Below the pieces are notes generated by a model. The model saw only the letters and a list, made by a program, of their open reading frames with translations, did no database searches and was not told where the DNA came from. A stretch of 64,000 nucleotides of DNA from NCBI GenBank assembly GCA_964599235.1, contig CAZRDX010000018.1, forward strand, positions 1 through 64,000, in the 5' to 3' direction. The position numbers and the translations under genes are program-made. Shown one piece after another: positions 25,229 through 33,063 of this stretch. This DNA is from DRPN01 sp964599235 (lineage in GTDB: Bacteria; Bacteroidota; Bacteroidia; Bacteroidales; VadinHA17). The first letter of the stretch is position 1. Every line of letters starts with the position of its first letter.

Positions 25229-27592
25229 TCACATACTCTCGTGTTCGGTACGCCGGATGATCTCGTTCTGCAGGTCGGTGCCCAGGTCGTTGAAATAGTC
25301 GCTGTATCCCGCTACCCGTACGATCAGGTCCTGGTATTTCTCCGGATGTTTCTGGGCATCCCGCAGGGTGTCGGCACTGACGACATTGAACTGGATATGA
25401 TGACCATCCATGCGGAAGTAGGAGCGGATCAGGGCGGTGAGTTTCTTCTTCGCCTCGGGGTCTTTGAAGAAGTCGGGCGAGAACTTCTGGTTGAGCAAGG
25501 TGCCGCCGGTGCGCAGGTGGTCGATCTTGGCCACCGACTTGATCACGGCCGTGGGGCCTTTCCTGTCGGCGCCCTGCACGGGTGAGATCCCCTCGGAGAG
25601 AGGCTCGCCGGCCTTGCGGCCGTCGGGCATGGCGCCGATCACCGAGCCGAAATAGACGTGGCTGGTGGTGGGCAGCAGGTTGATGCGGAAGGTGCCGCCG
25701 CGGCTGGTGGGACGGCCGTCCACACGGGCGAAGAATATCTCAAACACCTCCCGTGCATGCCTGTCCGCATAGTCGTCATCGTTACCAAATTTGGGCGTCA
25801 TATAGACCAGCCGGTGACGCAGCTCCTCATGGCCTTCAAAGTTCTGTTCCATCGCCTTCAGCATCCGGTCCATCGTCACGTCTTTCCTGTCAAAGACATG
25901 ATACCTGAGCGAGGTGAGGTTGTCGGTGATGCTGCCCAGCCCCACACCCTGGATGTAGCTGGTATTGTACCGTGCGCCGCCGGCGTTGTAGTCGCGCCCG
26001 TTGGCGATGCAGTCGTCGATGAAGAGCGAGAGGAAAGGCGCCGGCAGGTACTGCGCGTTGATGCGCTCGATGATGTTGTTGCCCCGGATCTTGATGTCGA
26101 GGAAATAGTCCAGTTGTCTGTGATAGGCCTGCATCAGCTCACCGAACGAGCGGAAGGTGCGCGGGTCGCCGGTGGTCAGGCCGATCTTCCTGCCCGTGCG
26201 GGGGTCGACGCCGTTGTAGAGGGTGATCTCCAGCACCTTGTTGAGGTTGAAGTAGCCGGTGAGGATGTATGCCTCGGTGCCAAAGGCGCCCGACTCGACA
26301 CATCCGCTGGCCCCGCCCCTGCGTGCATCGACGATGTTCTTGCCCTGTCGCACCAGCTCGGCGATGATGGCGTCGGTGTTGAACACCGACGGCTGGCCGA
26401 AGCCGGTCTTGATGATGTCGAGGGCCCGCAGGATGAACCTGTCGGGGTTCTTGCGGCTCACCTGGATCATCGACGAGGGCTGCAGGATACGCATCTCCTC
26501 GATGACGTCGAGGATGAGGTAGGTGAGCTCGTTGACGGCATCATCGCCTTCGGGGGTGACCCCACCCAGGTTGATCAGGGCAAAGTCGGTGTAGGTGTTG
26601 CTCTCCTGGGCCGTCACACCTATCTTGGGTGGCGAAGGATGGTTGTTGAACTTCACCCAGAAGGCCTGCAGCAGCTCGCGTGCCCGTTCCTCGGTGAGGG
26701 TGCCCTCTTCCAGTCCTTTCCGGTAGAAGGGCAGCAGGTGCTGGTCGAGGCGTCCGGGGTTGAAAGAGTCCCAGGGGTTGAGCTCGGACACCACGCCCAG
26801 GTGGACGAACCAGTAGTATTGCAGGGCCTCGTGGAAGGTGCGGGGAGCGCGGGCCGGCACCCGCCGGCATACGGCCTCCATCTCCTGCAGCTCGGCGCAC
26901 CGCCGCGCATCTTTTTCCTCTTTGGCGCGCTCATGCAGCAGGGTGGCATAGCGCGCGGCAAAGCGCATCATCGCGCCGGCAGCCAGATGCATGGCCGTCA
27001 GCTCCTCCCGCTTGTCATACGCCTCGGGGTCGTTGTAAAAGTCGAGAGCCCTGATGTGGCGCCGTATCTCGCGCTGCAGGTCGAGCAGGCCCATGCGGTA
27101 GATCTTGTCACCCAGCACCGTATGTCCCGGCGCCCGCTGCTCCTGGAACTCGGTGAAGACGCCGGCGCGATAGGCCTCCAGCCACGGCCTGTCCATCGCC
27201 GCCATGATGCGGTCGCGGTTGGTGTTGCCCTTCCAGAAAGGGATGATCTCGTCACGATAGATGCGTCGCACCTCGTCGTCCACCCTGAACGACACCTTGG
27301 GCCGCGTGTCGAGGATCTCCAGGTCTTTCAGCGAGTGCAGCGTGATCTCGGGATAGGTGGGCGTGGCCTTGGGTGCCGGCCCGCGCTCCCCGACGATCAG
27401 CTCGCCCTCACCCAGCCACAGCACCTTGTGCCGCAGTAGATGATCGAACGCCAGGGCCCGCTGCACAGGCACCGACCGCCCCCGCGCCCGCCCGCTCCTG
27501 TAAAACTCCGTCACCAGCAACGCCCGCTCGGCAGAGATGCGGTTGACGGCATTCAGACTCTCTTCCCTCAATCTCTCTATACGTGGTGTCAT
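25229..27592 (-). CDS. hypD: Glycyl-radical enzyme, probable trans-4-hydroxy-L-proline dehydratase (HypD-like)
   Basis: 787 residues from the ATG at 27592, or nine more from the ATG at 27619, which lies inside an inverted repeat. The active-site loop is GGASGCVESGAFG, with Cys431 and Glu433. The C-terminal radical loop is RVAGYSDYF with Gly762. As I recall, Clostridioides difficile HypD uses Cys434, Glu436 and Gly765, so both sites are offset by the same three residues. The stretch EAYILTGYFNL then ITLYNGVDPRTGRKIG also looks HypD-like. HypD removes water from hydroxyproline to give pyrroline-5-carboxylate under strictly anoxic conditions. The activase gene lies just upstream. Glycerol/propanediol or arylsulfonate-type dehydratases are the alternatives. 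No proline-synthesis gene is seen nearby. Confidence 0.72.
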   Translation of the reverse strand: MTPRIERLREESLNAVNRISAERALLVTEFYRSGRARGRSVPVQRALAFDHLLRHKVLWLGEGELIVGERGPAPKATPTYPEITLHSLKDLEILDTRPKVSFRVDDEVRRIYRDEIIPFWKGNTNRDRIMAAMDRPWLEAYRAGVFTEFQEQRAPGHTVLGDKIYRMGLLDLQREIRRHIRALDFYNDPEAYDKREELTAMHLAAGAMMRFAARYATLLHERAKEEKDARRCAELQEMEAVCRRVPARAPRTFHEALQYYWFVHLGVVSELNPWDSFNPGRLDQHLLPFYRKGLEEGTLTEERARELLQAFWVKFNNHPSPPKIGVTAQESNTYTDFALINLGGVTPEGDDAVNELTYLILDVIEEMRILQPSSMIQVSRKNPDRFILRALDIIKTGFGQPSVFNTDAIIAELVRQGKNIVDARRGGASGCVESGAFGTEAYILTGYFNLNKVLEITLYNGVDPRTGRKIGLTTGDPRTFRSFGELMQAYHRQLDYFLDIKIRGNNIIERINAQYLPAPFLSLFIDDCIANGRDYNAGGARYNTSYIQGVGLGSITDNLTSLRYHVFDRKDVTMDRMLKAMEQNFEGHEELRHRLVYMTPKFGNDDDYADRHAREVFEIFFARVDGRPTSRGGTFRINLLPTTSHVYFGSVIGAMPDGRKAGEPLSEGISPVQGADRKGPTAVIKSVAKIDHLRTGGTLLNQKFSPDFFKDPEAKKKLTALIRSYFRMDGHHIQFNVVSADTLRDAQKHPEKYQDLIVRVAGYSDYFNDLGTDLQNEIIRRTEHESM

Positions 27593-27607
27593 ATCTTTCA
27601 GTTTTAC

Positions 27608-27629
27608 AAGACAAGACATGCCTTGTCTT
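27608..27629. repeat. Inverted repeat AAGACAAG-N6-CTTGTCTT
   Basis: Perfect 8-base arms between the activase stop and the dehydratase start. It covers the alternative ATG at 27619, which argues for the start at 27592. It could be an operator or an mRNA hairpin. Confidence 0.5.
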
Positions 27630-27645
27630 TACATCCTCAAATAAT

Positions 27646-28443
27646 TCATCCTCCCACCTTCACCTCAAACCCTTCTCTGACAAACCTCCCCTTTAACCGT
27701 TCCATTTCCTCTTCTGCGGGTTCCGGAACGCCGGCCATCCTGTATTCCATGCCGAACTTCTCGTATTTATGTGCTGCCAGAGCATGGTAAGGCAGCAGGT
27801 CGACCTCCTTCACCGCTCCGTCGAGTCCCCGGAGGAAACGGATCGTCCCGCGTATGTTCTCCTCATCATCGTTGATGCCCGGGATCACGGGAATACGGAT
27901 GAAGAGCTCTTTCCCGGCAGCGGCCAGAAATGCCAGGTTTTCCAGGATCATCCTGTTGCTCACGCCGGTGTATCTCTGGTGCCGGGCCGGGTCCATCATC
28001 TTCACATCATAGAGGAACAGGTCGGTAAGGTGCATCACTTTCCGCAAGGCTTCCCGGGAAACATGTCCCGTGGTGTCGACGGCGGTATGGTAACCCTCGC
28101 GCTTGCAAGCCAGCAGAAGGTCCTCCAGAAAAGCGGCCTGCCGGAGCGGCTCGCCGCCGGAGAGCGTCACCCCGCCCCCCGACTCTTCCATGAAGGTCCG
28201 TTCCTTGTTGACCTCCTCCATCACCTCCTCCACACTCATCCATCTGCCCACCGTCTCCCGCACAGGATACTCTCTGCCCTCCATCCGGTGGACGGTCACC
28301 ACCTCCTCCGGCTCTTTCCGGATGCCTTCCGGGTTGTGGCACCACCAGCAGGAGAGCGGACAGCCCTTCAGGAAGAGGGTCGTCCGTATACCGGGTCCAT
28401 CATGAACCGCATATCGTTTGATATCGAAGATCAGACCTTTCAC
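27646..28443 (-). CDS. hypE: Glycyl-radical enzyme activating enzyme (radical SAM, HypE-like)
   Basis: A 265-residue radical SAM enzyme that installs the glycyl radical on the downstream dehydratase. The cluster motif is GCPLSCWWCHNPEG with Cys28, Cys32 and Cys35 (CxxxCxxC). Also visible are VHDGPGIRTTLFLKGC, the SAM-contact GGGVTLSGGEPL, TTGH and YDVKMMD. It lacks the full two-cluster ferredoxin insert seen in some activases, and only a short insert lies after the first motif. The start codon is GTG at 28443, because no ATG fits. It lies 53 bases before the chosen dehydratase start and on the same strand, so activase comes first in the transcript. Confidence 0.9.
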   Translation of the reverse strand: MKGLIFDIKRYAVHDGPGIRTTLFLKGCPLSCWWCHNPEGIRKEPEEVVTVHRMEGREYPVRETVGRWMSVEEVMEEVNKERTFMEESGGGVTLSGGEPLRQAAFLEDLLLACKREGYHTAVDTTGHVSREALRKVMHLTDLFLYDVKMMDPARHQRYTGVSNRMILENLAFLAAAGKELFIRIPVIPGINDDEENIRGTIRFLRGLDGAVKEVDLLPYHALAAHKYEKFGMEYRMAGVPEPAEEEMERLKGRFVREGFEVKVGG

Positions 28444-28660
28444 AGCAAAAAGGAACTGCAGGATGAAAAAAGAAGGAACAGGAAATGAAGAACGGGAAGA
28501 AGGCGTTCCTCACAAGGCATCAGAAGATCCAGCACTCAAAGAGATGGTGCACGAAAAGCTTCTTGTATTTTTTGATCACAGGCATGGAAGATGCTTGGTC
28601 TTTGCAAGACAAGATAAGAAAAGGCTTCGACATCTCCAAAAAGTCACGGCGCGGGGCGGT
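28444..28660. other. Intergenic region between hypE and the carbonic anhydrase gene
   Basis: 217 bases upstream of the hypE GTG. I see no TAnnTTTG box on the minus strand and no hairpin. The word AAGACAAG, found as an inverted repeat before hypD, occurs once here (near 28606). Confidence 0.35.
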
Positions 28661-29287
28661 TCAGAGCCAGCTGACCTCTCCGCTGACATGGTCGTACATG
28701 GCCCCGGCGATGATGATCTCACCTTTTTCTTCCATTTCGCGCAGCACGGGGCTTTGTTCGCGTATGTCGCGCAGGGTCACTCTTACGTTCGTCAGAGCCA
28801 CGGCATCCGCGAAAGCGGGGTCGCCGGGGTCTGTTCCTTCTTCGCGTGTAAGGGCCACGGCCAGCCTGAGGGGGCGCAGTGCTCCCGTGAGGTTGCCCAG
28901 CACCACTTCGCTCACGGCCCCCTTCACGGCACCGCAGGAGGTGTGCCCCATCACCACCACCACCTTAGATCCCGTGACGGCACAGGCATACTCCAGGCTG
29001 CCCAGGATATCCCTGTTCACGATGTTGCCCGCGATACGCACCACGAACAGCTCGCCGATGCCGGCGTCGAAGATCACCTCGGGGATCACGCGCGAGTCGA
29101 TGCAGCTCAGCACCACCGCATAAGGGTACTGTCCCCCGGCCGTCAAAGCACGCGCCCGCGCATGCTCCTGTTCACGCTGCGTACCGTGCACATATCGCGC
29201 ATTGCCTGCACGCAGCATCTCCAGCACCTCGCCGGGCAACAATGCCGCCAGTGCCTCCTTATCCTTCAATGGCATCCGCTTTCCCAT
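28661..29287 (-). CDS. Beta-class carbonic anhydrase
   Basis: A 208-residue zinc enzyme that interconverts CO2 and bicarbonate. All three zinc ligands and the catalytic pair are present: Cys62, Asp64 and Arg66 in SCIDSR, and His115 and Cys118 in GHTSCGAV. AGNIVNRDILGSLEYA is also typical. The gene begins 29 bases inside the end of the SulP transporter gene, so the two are translationally linked. Together they probably form a bicarbonate or anion uptake unit. Met5 is a possible alternative start. The product has no signal peptide and should be cytoplasmic. Confidence 0.93.
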   Translation of the reverse strand: MGKRMPLKDKEALAALLPGEVLEMLRAGNARYVHGTQREQEHARARALTAGGQYPYAVVLSCIDSRVIPEVIFDAGIGELFVVRIAGNIVNRDILGSLEYACAVTGSKVVVVMGHTSCGAVKGAVSEVVLGNLTGALRPLRLAVALTREEGTDPGDPAFADAVALTNVRVTLRDIREQSPVLREMEEKGEIIIAGAMYDHVSGEVSWL

Positions 29288-30986
29288 CTTTCAGTATATG
29301 TTTGAACTTTTTCTGCAGATACGCTTCCACCTCTTCAGGTGTGTCAAAACATTCGTCGTAAGCCACCAGGTTGGGGATGATGCCGATCTTCTCGAACATA
29401 TCGCGCACCTGGCCTTTGACGCCTGTGAGGATGACGGTGAGATCCCTCTTGCTCTCCAGTTCCATGATCGCCTCCTCCATGGCATAGAGGCCGCTCTGGT
29501 CGATGTAAGGTACTTTCTCCAGGCGGATAATCACCACTTCCGTATCGTCGGGGATGTGTTTCACCTGTTCCAGGAAAGCCTCGATGGCACCGAAGAAGAG
29601 GGGGCCGTTGATCTCCTTGACCCACACCTTCCTGCCCAGGCGGTCGGTCAGGCCCTTTTCATCCTTCCAGAAAGAGTCTTCCTTGAAGTCCTCCAGTGAA
29701 CGTACGGAACTCCCGCCTTCCACCATGTCGGCAGCTTTTTTCATGAACACGAAGGCTGCCAGGATCATTCCTACACCCACGGCCACGAGCAGGTCGACGA
29801 AGACAGTAAGCAGCAGGACGATGAACATGATCACGGCATCGGAGCGCGGTATCGACCGCAGATGGCGCAGTCCCTTATAGTCGATGATCCCCAGGCCGAC
29901 GGTCACGAGGATGCCTGCCAGCACGGCGTTGGGGATGTAACCCACGAGTGTTCCCAGGCCCAGGAGGATAGCTGCCAGCAGGAGGCCGGCCACCACGCCA
30001 GACAGGCGTGTTCTTCCTCCGGAGCGTATGTTGATGACCGTCCGCATGGTGGCACCGGCGCCGGGGAGGCCGCCGATAAGGCCGGCGGCCATGTTACCCA
30101 CCCCCTGACCTATCAGCTCGCGGTTGCTGTCGTGTTTGGTCCGGGTGATGTTATCGGCCACCACCGACGTCAGGAGCGAGTCGATGGCCCCCAGCGCCGC
30201 CAGCGTGGCCGCATACTCGATGATACGCAGGATCGCCGATGGGTCGGTAAACACTCCCACAAAGTCGAGATGCACTTTCGGCAGGCCCGTCGGCACCGGC
30301 CCGGCCGAGTTGATCCGCAGCATCGCCCCCTCCGGCACCACCCAGTAGGCCACGAGCGAGACCACCAGCAGGGCTGCCAGTGTGGCGGGGAACTTCTTCG
30401 TGAGCCGCGGCATCAGGTAGATGAGGGCCACCGTCAGCAACGCCGCTCCCACCGACCAGACGTTCACCACCTCGGGGATGATATGGAGCTTGCTCAACGT
30501 GCCGAACGCCCCTCCCTCAGGACCGACACCCCCCACAAAAGGAAAGATCTGCGTGATCACGATGATCACCCCGATACCGCTCATGAACCCCGAGACCACC
30601 GGATAAGGAATGTACTTGATATACCTGCCCAGACGCAAGACCCCCAGCAATACCTGGATAACTCCTGTCATCACAAAGACAGCGATGATAAAAGGCATCC
30701 CCTTCTCCAGGCTGCCGTCCGTGCGGCTCAGCACCTCCGTGATCATGGCGGCCGAGACCACCGTCATGGGGGCGGTGGGACCGCTGATCTGGGTCTTCGT
30801 CCCGCCCAGCAGAGCGGCCAGGATGCCCAGCGCGATCGCACCATACAACCCTGCCACAGCCCCCAGGGCCGTCTGCTCTCCAAAAGCCAGCGCCAGCGGC
30901 AAGGCCACCACCCCAGCCGTGATGCCCCCGAAAAGATCACCACGCAGGCTCGAAAACACGGAACTCTTCTCTCCAGTCATAACCAT
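29259..30986 (-). CDS. SulP family anion transporter with STAS domain
   Basis: 575 residues from the ATG at 30986. Ten or more membrane helices come first (GDLFGGITAGVVALPLALAF is the family N terminus, then ISGPTAPMTVV and GLIGGLPGAGATMRTVINI). A cytoplasmic STAS domain follows, with VPYIDQSGLYAMEEA. SulP members carry sulfate, bicarbonate or other anions. The overlap with a carbonic anhydrase gene favours bicarbonate, as known for SulP/carbonic-anhydrase pairs. The frame is open to 31028, but a TATTTTTG box at 31004-31011 lies inside that extension, so the start at 30986 (or 30980) is more likely. The divergent gene on the plus strand starts at 31155. Confidence 0.9.
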   Translation of the reverse strand: MVMTGEKSSVFSSLRGDLFGGITAGVVALPLALAFGEQTALGAVAGLYGAIALGILAALLGGTKTQISGPTAPMTVVSAAMITEVLSRTDGSLEKGMPFIIAVFVMTGVIQVLLGVLRLGRYIKYIPYPVVSGFMSGIGVIIVITQIFPFVGGVGPEGGAFGTLSKLHIIPEVVNVWSVGAALLTVALIYLMPRLTKKFPATLAALLVVSLVAYWVVPEGAMLRINSAGPVPTGLPKVHLDFVGVFTDPSAILRIIEYAATLAALGAIDSLLTSVVADNITRTKHDSNRELIGQGVGNMAAGLIGGLPGAGATMRTVINIRSGGRTRLSGVVAGLLLAAILLGLGTLVGYIPNAVLAGILVTVGLGIIDYKGLRHLRSIPRSDAVIMFIVLLLTVFVDLLVAVGVGMILAAFVFMKKAADMVEGGSSVRSLEDFKEDSFWKDEKGLTDRLGRKVWVKEINGPLFFGAIEAFLEQVKHIPDDTEVVIIRLEKVPYIDQSGLYAMEEAIMELESKRDLTVILTGVKGQVRDMFEKIGIIPNLVAYDECFDTPEEVEAYLQKKFKHILKDGKADAIEG

Positions 30987-31003
30987 CTGCTTTTTCCTTT
31001 CGT

Positions 31004-31011
31004 CAAAAATA
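31004..31011 (-). promoter_or_regulatory. -7 box TATTTTTG for the SulP/carbonic anhydrase operon
   Basis: Perfect TAnnTTTG on the minus strand, 17 bases before the ATG at 30986. It helps decide the start of the SulP gene. Confidence 0.5.
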
Positions 31012-31141
31012 TACCAAAAGTTCCGCATTCCCGCAAAAAGGAACCTGAGCTTACTCCTGAAAGAAATCTCCCGACCCGGGGGAGAGGTATCTCAAAGGAA
31101 AAAGCGTGACAACAAAGCAAAAGGATACAGAAAATCTTTTT

Positions 31142-31149
31142 TATTTTTG
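31142..31149 (+). promoter_or_regulatory. -7 box TATTTTTG five bases before ATG
   Basis: Exact box with a five-base gap to the ATG at 31155, the same spacing as at three other genes in the window. This suggests a leaderless transcript. Confidence 0.55.
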
Positions 31150-31154
31150 AAAGG

Positions 31155-31880
31155 ATGTTCTTCGCAATATCATACCGGAGTGACCGGCCAGGCCGGGGGA
31201 TGGCTATTCTTTGGGCGGCGGCTTTTCTTTTTCTTGCCGCGCCGGTGACTGCCCAGGATGCCGGCAGCAGCAACTGGGACAACCAGATCTATCTGGGCAA
31301 CAAGATCGCCGGGGGCAAGAACAAGTGGAAATTCTCGGGCGAGCTGCAGACGCGCCTGCGCAACAACATGCAGACCCTCGACAACTGGTATGTCGAAGGG
31401 GTCTCCAACTATCTGGCCACCGAATGGCTGGAGATCGTGCCCGACTTCCGTTTCACCATCAAACCCGACAAGCTGGAATGGCGTCCAGGCTTCGGTCTGC
31501 TGTACAAGAACCTCCGTCACAAGCTCCAGTTCATCAACCAGCTGAAGTGGCAGATCGACATCAGCAACCACGGGGCGGCCGACCAGGCCTTCCGTGAGGT
31601 GGTCTTCCTCAACTACAAGGTGAACGAAAAGATCATCCTTTCCTCGATTGCCGGTTTCATCTATCGCTGGCGTGAGAACTGGAACGGTTTCCAGTACATC
31701 CGTGTAGGCCCCGGCATCTCCTACATCTTCGACGAGAAGCACATCCTCAACTTCAGTTATTTCACGGGTGTGGAGAACGTTGAAGGCGACTGGAGCTGGG
31801 CGGGCATCCCCTCCATCCAGCTGCTCATCAACGTCAGCATGAAGTACCGTTACAAACCTGCTTATTACATCGAGTTCTGA
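31155..31880 (+). CDS. DUF2490 family outer-membrane beta-barrel protein
   Basis: 241 residues from the ATG at 31155, or 226 from the ATG at 31200. Both give a cleavable signal peptide (AILWAAAFLFLAAPVTAQ). The mature part is a run of alternating beta-strands with aromatic girdle residues, such as KWKFSGELQTRL, VSNYLATEWLEIVPDFRFT, YIRVGPGISYIF and a C-terminal AYYIEF. This matches the uncharacterised DUF2490 barrels common in Bacteroidetes. I keep the first start because its promoter box lies five bases upstream. The gene is divergent from the SulP operon and converges on the next one. Function unknown; perhaps a small outer-membrane channel. Confidence 0.75.
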   Translation: MFFAISYRSDRPGRGMAILWAAAFLFLAAPVTAQDAGSSNWDNQIYLGNKIAGGKNKWKFSGELQTRLRNNMQTLDNWYVEGVSNYLATEWLEIVPDFRFTIKPDKLEWRPGFGLLYKNLRHKLQFINQLKWQIDISNHGAADQAFREVVFLNYKVNEKIILSSIAGFIYRWRENWNGFQYIRVGPGISYIFDEKHILNFSYFTGVENVEGDWSWAGIPSIQLLINVSMKYRYKPAYYIEF

Positions 31881-31896
31881 TCCTCGCCCTGCAGGT

Positions 31897-33057
31897 TCAT
31901 TCTTTCAGATACTTTGTAAGGTCGATGTGCACGTACGGCTGCAGTGCCGCATCCTCTCTGCCGTTTGCGTAGGTCACCCACATCTCCAGCGTGGTGGCAT
32001 CGTACACCACATCCATCAGATTGCCTCCATCATCGGCGACAAGTTTCGAGAGTTCGATCATCTTCGCTGCATCGAGCTTCCCGTGGTTCTCACGGATGTA
32101 AGCAGCCGCCCATTCATCCTCCATGGTGCGGTAGACCACCCCCTCGAAGAGATCGGGGGCCTCGGGATCCTCTGGATCCTGGTCGTACCAGTACCGCAGG
32201 GGAGGATCATCGGGGGCATCGACCGCCACCTTCATCCCCCGGCCCTGGCCGTTACCCTCCGCAAAATAGAGACAATAGCGCTTGATCAGCGGACCTTCCT
32301 GCAGGGTATTCAGCACATCTTCAAGCGAAGAGGCATCATACATCAGCGTACGGAACAAAAAGGAAAAATGGCGTCCCCTGGCACTGTAGGGATACTCCGA
32401 CGAGGGGGAACGCCCTTTCTCACCCATTACGATATGCCGGGCATTGATGCCGGTATGGGAAGCAAGGTAGCCCGCAAAGGTCACGTTAACATGGGGGATG
32501 CCTTGGTCGGGAAGATAGACCACTACCAGCGGGTGGTCCTGCAGACCGGCATCCATGGTGAAATCGAGGTTACGCAGCTGATAGGTATGACCGTCGGCCG
32601 TAGCATTGCCCCAGGCCACCACACCGCTGCAGGCGTATGGGGAGACCACCGGCACCATGTGGACCATCCGGATATCATCCAGTGCCACCCCGCTCCCTTC
32701 GGCCAGTCCCTCCATCTCCTCCAGCACACGGGCATCGATGTAGGGAACATGGTCCATCCATGCCCCTTTCAGCAGCCAGTCGACATCGTAATCTTCATAC
32801 TCCTCCCTCACCGCACCCAGAAAATCACCCAGGCACTCCTGAATATCGCCTGCCAGCATTGTACCCAACTGCTTTCCCATCTCGTAAGGGGTGCCCTTCA
32901 CCACTGCCACCACCACACGATCGTTGCCCGCACCCACCGTATCGAGATAGGGAGCTGTCCGGGGAGTCGTTCCCTCATCCCGTTCACAGGAAAGAACAAG
33001 GGAGAAAAGAAACAACGCGAAGAAAAAAGGGACGATACCTGCTTTTTGCATGAGCAC
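31897..33057 (-). CDS. C45-like Ntn-hydrolase lipoprotein (acyltransferase/amidase fold)
   Basis: 386 residues with a signal peptide and lipobox (LVLSC, Cys24). The likely nucleophile is Cys143 in PYACSGVVAWG, which would have to become N-terminal after self-cleavage in an Ntn-hydrolase of the C45 (acyl-CoA:6-aminopenicillanate acyltransferase) type. The following DGHTYQLRNLDFT, IPHVNVTFAGYLAS and the GINARHI turn are typical of this group, which also contains bile-salt-hydrolase relatives and ceramidases. The gene starts six bases after the GH20 stop on the same strand, so they share a transcript. The N-terminal propeptide is long because of lipid anchoring. Substrate unknown; hydrolysis of an N-acyl bond is a reasonable guess. 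Confidence 0.7.
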   Translation of the reverse strand: MLMQKAGIVPFFFALFLFSLVLSCERDEGTTPRTAPYLDTVGAGNDRVVVAVVKGTPYEMGKQLGTMLAGDIQECLGDFLGAVREEYEDYDVDWLLKGAWMDHVPYIDARVLEEMEGLAEGSGVALDDIRMVHMVPVVSPYACSGVVAWGNATADGHTYQLRNLDFTMDAGLQDHPLVVVYLPDQGIPHVNVTFAGYLASHTGINARHIVMGEKGRSPSSEYPYSARGRHFSFLFRTLMYDASSLEDVLNTLQEGPLIKRYCLYFAEGNGQGRGMKVAVDAPDDPPLRYWYDQDPEDPEAPDLFEGVVYRTMEDEWAAAYIRENHGKLDAAKMIELSKLVADDGGNLMDVVYDATTLEMWVTYANGREDAALQPYVHIDLTKYLKE

Positions 33058-33063
33058 CTGGCA

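Noticed and set aside
25658..27439. Antisense open frame of 593 codons opposite the glycyl-radical enzyme gene
   Set aside because: A shadow of a confidently identified gene, with no domain or signal.
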